Assembly: GCA_035640475.1 (NCBI GenBank)
Contig: DASQWC010000214.1
Span: 1 to 16,789, forward strand
DNA: 16,789 nt
Source: DASQWC01 sp035640475
Lineage (GTDB): Bacteria; Actinomycetota; JAICYB01
Direction: 5' to 3'
In this document: piece by piece, positions 14,590-16,789 of the stretch
How positions within the stretch are numbered: the first letter of the stretch is position 1
Layout: each line of letters begins with the position of its first letter
Translations under genes and position numbers: made by a program
The notes under the pieces: model-generated
The model's input: the letters and a program-made list of their open reading frames with translations, nothing else
What the model was told of the DNA's origin: nothing
The model's database searches: none

Positions 14590-14591
14590 AT
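14586..14591 (+). promoter_or_regulatory. -10 element for leaderless transcription of the DUF6457 gene
   Basis: GATAAT on the + strand occupies -12 to -7 relative to ATG 14598, with a six-base spacer CACGTG. The palindrome ATCACGTGAT (14590-14599) covers the predicted start site. The alternative is a Shine-Dalgarno AGGA at 14584 ten bases upstream, which is weaker. Confidence 0.42.
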
Positions 14592-14597
14592 CACGTG

Positions 14598-14831
14598 ATG
14601 AGCTGGCTCGAAGGAGTTACGCAGGCCGTCGCGACGGCGGCGAACATCGGCGTCGGCGAGCTGACGCTCTCCAAAGAGACGTCGCAAGAGATCCTCGATC
14701 TCGCCCGGATCGCGTCGCACGAATCCGGCGAGCGCATCAATGCTCCCCTGCTCTGCTACGCGCTCGGGATTGCCGTCGGGAAGGGAGCGTCGCTCGAGGA
14801 TCTGGCCGCTGCCGTGCGCGCGGCCGGTTAA
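14598..14831 (+). CDS. DUF6457-type small protein associated with molybdenum cofactor guanylylation
   Basis: 77-residue helical protein: MSWLEGVTQAVATAANIGV, then EILDLARIASHESGERINAPLLCYALGIAVGKG. From memory this matches the DUF6457 module that many actinobacteria carry as the C-terminal part of MobA or as a small gene next to Moco genes. Here it is a separate gene that converges on mobA, ending in TTAA, the four bases in which both stop codons lie. Its molecular role is unknown; an accessory of MobA or of bis-MGD insertion is a guess from linkage. ATG 14598 is preferred to GTG 14595 because the family begins with SWLE. Confidence 0.72.
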   Translation: MSWLEGVTQAVATAANIGVGELTLSKETSQEILDLARIASHESGERINAPLLCYALGIAVGKGASLEDLAAAVRAAG

Positions 14832-15397
14832 GCGCTCGTCAGGTCCGTCGGCGTGTTGAGGTTCACGAACGACCGGCCGCGCGGATCGACGGCGCTCCAC
14901 TCGTCTTCGTCCACCCACACGACGTCGAGCGTCTCGAGCATCCGTTGCACGGCGCGCTCGCCCTTTCGGAGCGCCGCCTCGACGCGGTCCGCGGCGCCGG
15001 ACGACCACACGCCGTGCAACGGCTCCGGCCGGCCATCACGACGCGGGACGACCGCGTCCGCACCCGCCGCACGCGACGCGAGCAGGACGATCAGCTTCGG
15101 CGACAGAAACGGGGTGTCGCACGCGCACACGAACACGTGCTCATGCCTCGCGGCGCGCAGCGCTCTCGCGATTCCGGCGATCGGCGTCTGCGCCTCGTCG
15201 TCGTCGACGACCACGCGCACACCGAGGGGCTCCAGCGGCTCCGCATCTTTGGTGACCGCGAAGACATCGTCGGAGACGGCGTTCAAGCGGTCGAACACGC
15301 GAACGATCAGCGGACGGCGATCGAGCTCGATCAGCGCCTTGTCGCGACCCATGCGCGTCGACAGCCCGCCGGCGAGGACGGCGGCGCTCAAGCTCAC
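14828..15397 (-). CDS. mobA: Molybdenum cofactor guanylyltransferase MobA
   Basis: 189-residue MobA, which transfers GMP from GTP to molybdopterin to make MGD for DMSO-reductase-family enzymes such as the neighbouring FdhF/YdeP-type protein. The nucleotide-binding motif is LAGGLSTRMGRDKAL (8-22), with K20 expected to contact GTP. The metal-binding aspartate is D94 in CACDTPFLSP, and TPIAGIARAL and FVNLNTPTDL are typical. GTG at 15397 overlaps the moeA stop (GTGA), so the reading frame upstream to 15427 is not used. The protein ends right after the MobA core, without the C-terminal DUF6457 extension found in some relatives. Confidence 0.93.
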   Translation of the reverse strand: MSLSAAVLAGGLSTRMGRDKALIELDRRPLIVRVFDRLNAVSDDVFAVTKDAEPLEPLGVRVVVDDDEAQTPIAGIARALRAARHEHVFVCACDTPFLSPKLIVLLASRAAGADAVVPRRDGRPEPLHGVWSSGAADRVEAALRKGERAVQRMLETLDVVWVDEDEWSAVDPRGRSFVNLNTPTDLTSA

Positions 15398-16680
15398 GGC
15401 AGGTCGCGAACCGGGAGTACGCGGCACGACTCACCGGCCGCCATCGTCGCGCCGGCCGGGATGATCGCCAGACCGTCCGCCCGCGCAAAAGTGGCCAGGA
15501 GGTTGGATTGGTGGCCGCCCTCCGGGGCGGCCACCAATCGGTCGCCGTCCCGCCGAAGACGCACACGCGCATAGCGCGTGCGCGTCTTCGGCGCCTCGAT
15601 CGCGGCCTCGAGCGTGGCGACGACGTCCGGGTAGGACTCGTCGCGTCCCATCAGCTTCATCAGCGCCGGATACGCGAACACCACGAACGAGACGAACACC
15701 GATACCGGGTTCCCGGGGAGCGCGATCACCGGCTTCCCACGATGGGAGCCGAACGCCTGTGGGCGTCCCGGTTGCATCGCAACGTTGGCGAACGTCATCG
15801 TGCCGGTTGCTTCGAAGGCGCGCTTCACCGGATCGCGCTCCCCCGCCGACACGCCGCCTGAGCACACGAACGCGTCCACGTCGTCGGCGATGCGATCGAG
15901 CGCATCGACGAGCGCGCCCGCATCGTCGCGGCCGATGCCGCCGTCGACCGGGATCCCACCGGCATCGCGCACGCACGCGGCGAGGATCGTCGCGTTCGCG
16001 TCGTAGATCTGCGCGTCGCGCAACGGATTCCCAGGCCGGACGAGCTCGTCCCCGGTCGACACGACGCCGACGCGCGCGCGCGGGATCACCGAGGCCGCGC
16101 CCAGACCGGCGGCCGCGAGCGCTCCTACATCGGGTGCATCCAGACGCCGTCCCGCACGCACCAGAACGTCGCCGGCCCCGGCGTCCTCACCGGCCGGACG
16201 GATGTGCTTGCCCGAGGGCACGGCGCGCAGAACGACCACTCGGTCGCCGTGCCGATCGCACAGCTCGACCGGCACGACCGCGTCGGCGCCGTGGGGGACG
16301 ACACCGCCGGTCGGTACGACGATCGCTTCGCCGGCACCGACCGCCCCGTCGAACGACTGCCCCATCCGAACTTCACCCGTGACACGCAGCTCGGCCGGCG
16401 GCGACGCGACGTCCGCGCTGCGAACGGCGTAGCCGTCCATCGCGGAAGAAGTGAATCCCGGAAGGTCGGCCGGCGCGACGACATCCTCGGCGAGCACGCA
16501 CCCCCATGTGTCATCGAGCGAGATCCGGCGCGCGGGAAGTGTCTCGATGCTCGCGAGTAAACGAGATCGGTACTCGTCGATCGAGAGGAGGATCGCTTCC
16601 TCTTCGGGATCCCTTACTTGTCGACCGGGGGCGCTGCGCCCCCCGGACCCCCCGCGTCTTCGGTTGAGCCTTCGACTCAA
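15394..16680 (-). CDS. moeA: Molybdopterin molybdenumtransferase MoeA
   Basis: MoeA inserts molybdenum into adenylylated molybdopterin. Conserved segments in order: SSAMDGYAV, PTGGVVPHGADAVVP, GVVSTGDELV, CSGGVSAGERD, MQPGRPQAFG, ALPGNPVSVFVSF and a C-terminal domain IV ending CRVLPVRDLP. The start is uncertain. The frame is open to an ATG at 16722 inside moaE, and the TTG at 16680 overlaps the moaE stop as TTGA, the overlap style used elsewhere here. The family N-terminus (LLSIDEYRSRLL) begins only at 16593, where an ATC stands and where AGAGGAAG provides the only Shine-Dalgarno-like sequence. From ATC the length would be 399, normal for MoeA; from TTG it is 428 with an Arg/Gly-rich leader translated from hairpins. 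Stop overlaps mobA (GTGA). Two strong inverted repeats lie in its 3' third. Confidence 0.92.
   Translation of the reverse strand: MSRRLNRRRGGSGGRSAPGRQVRDPEEEAILLSIDEYRSRLLASIETLPARRISLDDTWGCVLAEDVVAPADLPGFTSSAMDGYAVRSADVASPPAELRVTGEVRMGQSFDGAVGAGEAIVVPTGGVVPHGADAVVPVELCDRHGDRVVVLRAVPSGKHIRPAGEDAGAGDVLVRAGRRLDAPDVGALAAAGLGAASVIPRARVGVVSTGDELVRPGNPLRDAQIYDANATILAACVRDAGGIPVDGGIGRDDAGALVDALDRIADDVDAFVCSGGVSAGERDPVKRAFEATGTMTFANVAMQPGRPQAFGSHRGKPVIALPGNPVSVFVSFVVFAYPALMKLMGRDESYPDVVATLEAAIEAPKTRTRYARVRLRRDGDRLVAAPEGGHQSNLLATFARADGLAIIPAGATMAAGESCRVLPVRDLP
15506..15539. repeat. Perfect 15-bp inverted repeat with 4-base loop inside moeA
   Basis: Arms 15506-15520 (GATTGGTGGCCGCCC) and 15525-15539 are exact reverse complements around TCCG. 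The coding strand here reads LVAAPEGGHQSN in MoeA domain IV, so the stem must form in moeA mRNA. No T-run follows, so it is not a standard terminator. Confidence 0.9.
15551..15593. repeat. 20-bp inverted repeat with 3-base loop inside moeA
   Basis: Arms 15551-15570 and 15574-15593 pair at 19 of 20 positions; the one mismatch becomes a G-U wobble in the moeA mRNA. The triplet between the arms is ATA. It lies 11 bases from the previous inverted repeat and encodes APKTRTRYARVRLRR. The arms hold GCGTCTTCGG, also found at the moaE/moeA junction. Confidence 0.9.
16591..16606 (-). promoter_or_regulatory. Shine-Dalgarno-like AGAGGAAG before an ATC codon, possible true moeA start
   Basis: On the - strand CGAAGAGGAAGCG (16606-16594) directly precedes ATC (16593-16591), exactly where MoeA proteins normally begin. 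ATC is a very rare initiator, so this may be a true non-canonical start or an ATG altered in assembly. Confidence 0.3.
16627..16643. repeat. GC-rich hairpin in the moaE-moeA junction
   Basis: GGGGGCGC (16627-16634) and GCGCCCCC (16636-16643) are perfect complements around one T, giving about seven pairs and a three-base loop. A further run of C (G on the other strand) flanks it at 16644-16653. It is of the type seen in dispersed GC-rich intergenic repeats. Confidence 0.75.
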
Positions 16681-16683
16681 CCG
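16661..16683. repeat. Hairpin spanning the moaE stop codon and the TTG candidate start of moeA
   Basis: Perfect 8-bp arms CGGTTGAG (16661-16668) and CTCAACCG (16676-16683) with a 7-base loop. On the - strand the first arm contains TTGA, meaning the moaE TGA and the moeA TTG. No T-tract follows, so it is unlikely to be a simple terminator and could instead act on translation. Confidence 0.75.
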
Positions 16684-16789
16684 ACCCACCGCTCCCCCCA
16701 CGGACCCGACTCCTTCTTCCATACGGGAACGCGCCGCTTCACCTCGTCGACGATGTAACGGCAGGCGTCGAAGGCTTCGTCGCGATGCG
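16677..16789 (-). CDS. moaE: 3' end of molybdopterin synthase catalytic subunit MoaE (partial)
   Basis: The last 36 codons are visible, reading HRDEAFDACRYIVDEVK followed by RRVPVWKKESGPWGERWVG and TGA. The HR-x-EAF-x-AC and K-x3-P-x-WK-x-E patterns are the conserved C-terminal end of MoaE, which adds the dithiolene sulfurs to cPMP using thiocarboxylated MoaD. The 5' part lies beyond the window edge. It would be the first visible gene of a moaE-moeA-mobA series. The reading frame that continues MoeA upstream to 16722 overlaps this gene and is rejected on that ground. Confidence 0.88.
   Translation of the reverse strand, partial: HRDEAFDACRYIVDEVKRRVPVWKKESGPWGERWVG

Noticed and set aside
15506..15593. 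Hairpins as a transcription terminator of moeA
   Set aside because: Both lie within the conserved coding region, well before the stop, and no T-rich tract follows on either strand.

Overview
This is a high-GC, extremely compact segment that most resembles a GC-rich actinobacterium. Thermoleophilia-like or related deep-branching lineages are my guess, not a proof. Supporting signs are the many GTG/TTG starts, 4-base stop/start overlaps at most same-strand junctions, apparent leaderless start sites, and a DUF6457-type small protein next to mobA. There are no RNA genes, CRISPR arrays, insertion sequences or long gene-free stretches; the longest gap is 77 bases.

Left block (1-5880, + strand): a tightly coupled operon. 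It begins with the last codons of an upstream gene (possibly an ECF sigma factor) and a zinc-binding anti-sigma factor. Next come a family 2 glycosyltransferase, a DUF2064/TIGR04282 nucleotidyltransferase-like protein, a membrane protein fusing a haem-b-like membrane domain to a sulfite-oxidase-fold molybdenum enzyme, a small four-helix membrane protein, a GT-C-like polytopic glycosyltransferase candidate and an NAD-dependent sugar epimerase with a zinc knuckle. Together they look like a sigma/anti-sigma-controlled envelope glycan pathway combined with an extracytoplasmic redox enzyme; I know of no characterised system with this composition.

Middle block (5877-10759, - strand): nitrate assimilation. 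In transcription order it holds a stand-alone OmpR-type winged-helix regulator, a siroheme nitrite reductase (nirA), a NarK-type transporter, a small soluble sulfite-oxidase-like molybdoenzyme, a CxxC/CxxC mini-protein and a glucose/sorbosone-dehydrogenase-like lipoprotein. Upstream of the regulator lie 11-bp-spaced repeats resembling binding sites of GlnR/OmpR-type proteins. No canonical NasA/NarB nitrate reductase is present.

Right block (10837-16789, mostly - strand): molybdenum cofactor synthesis and a bis-MGD enzyme. It contains moaE (3' end only), moeA, mobA, an FdhF/YdeP-family oxidoreductase, fdhD and moaC, interrupted by two short + strand genes (a DUF6457 protein and a heptad-repeat mini-protein). 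This block supplies cofactor for the three molybdoenzymes in the window.

Structural highlights: a 20-bp divergent spacer that reads as two overlapping, symmetrically placed -10 elements for two leaderless genes; two very strong inverted repeats inside moeA; hairpins covering the moaE/moeA junction, where the moeA start is unclear; and three convergent gene pairs that all overlap by exactly four bases of shared stop codons.
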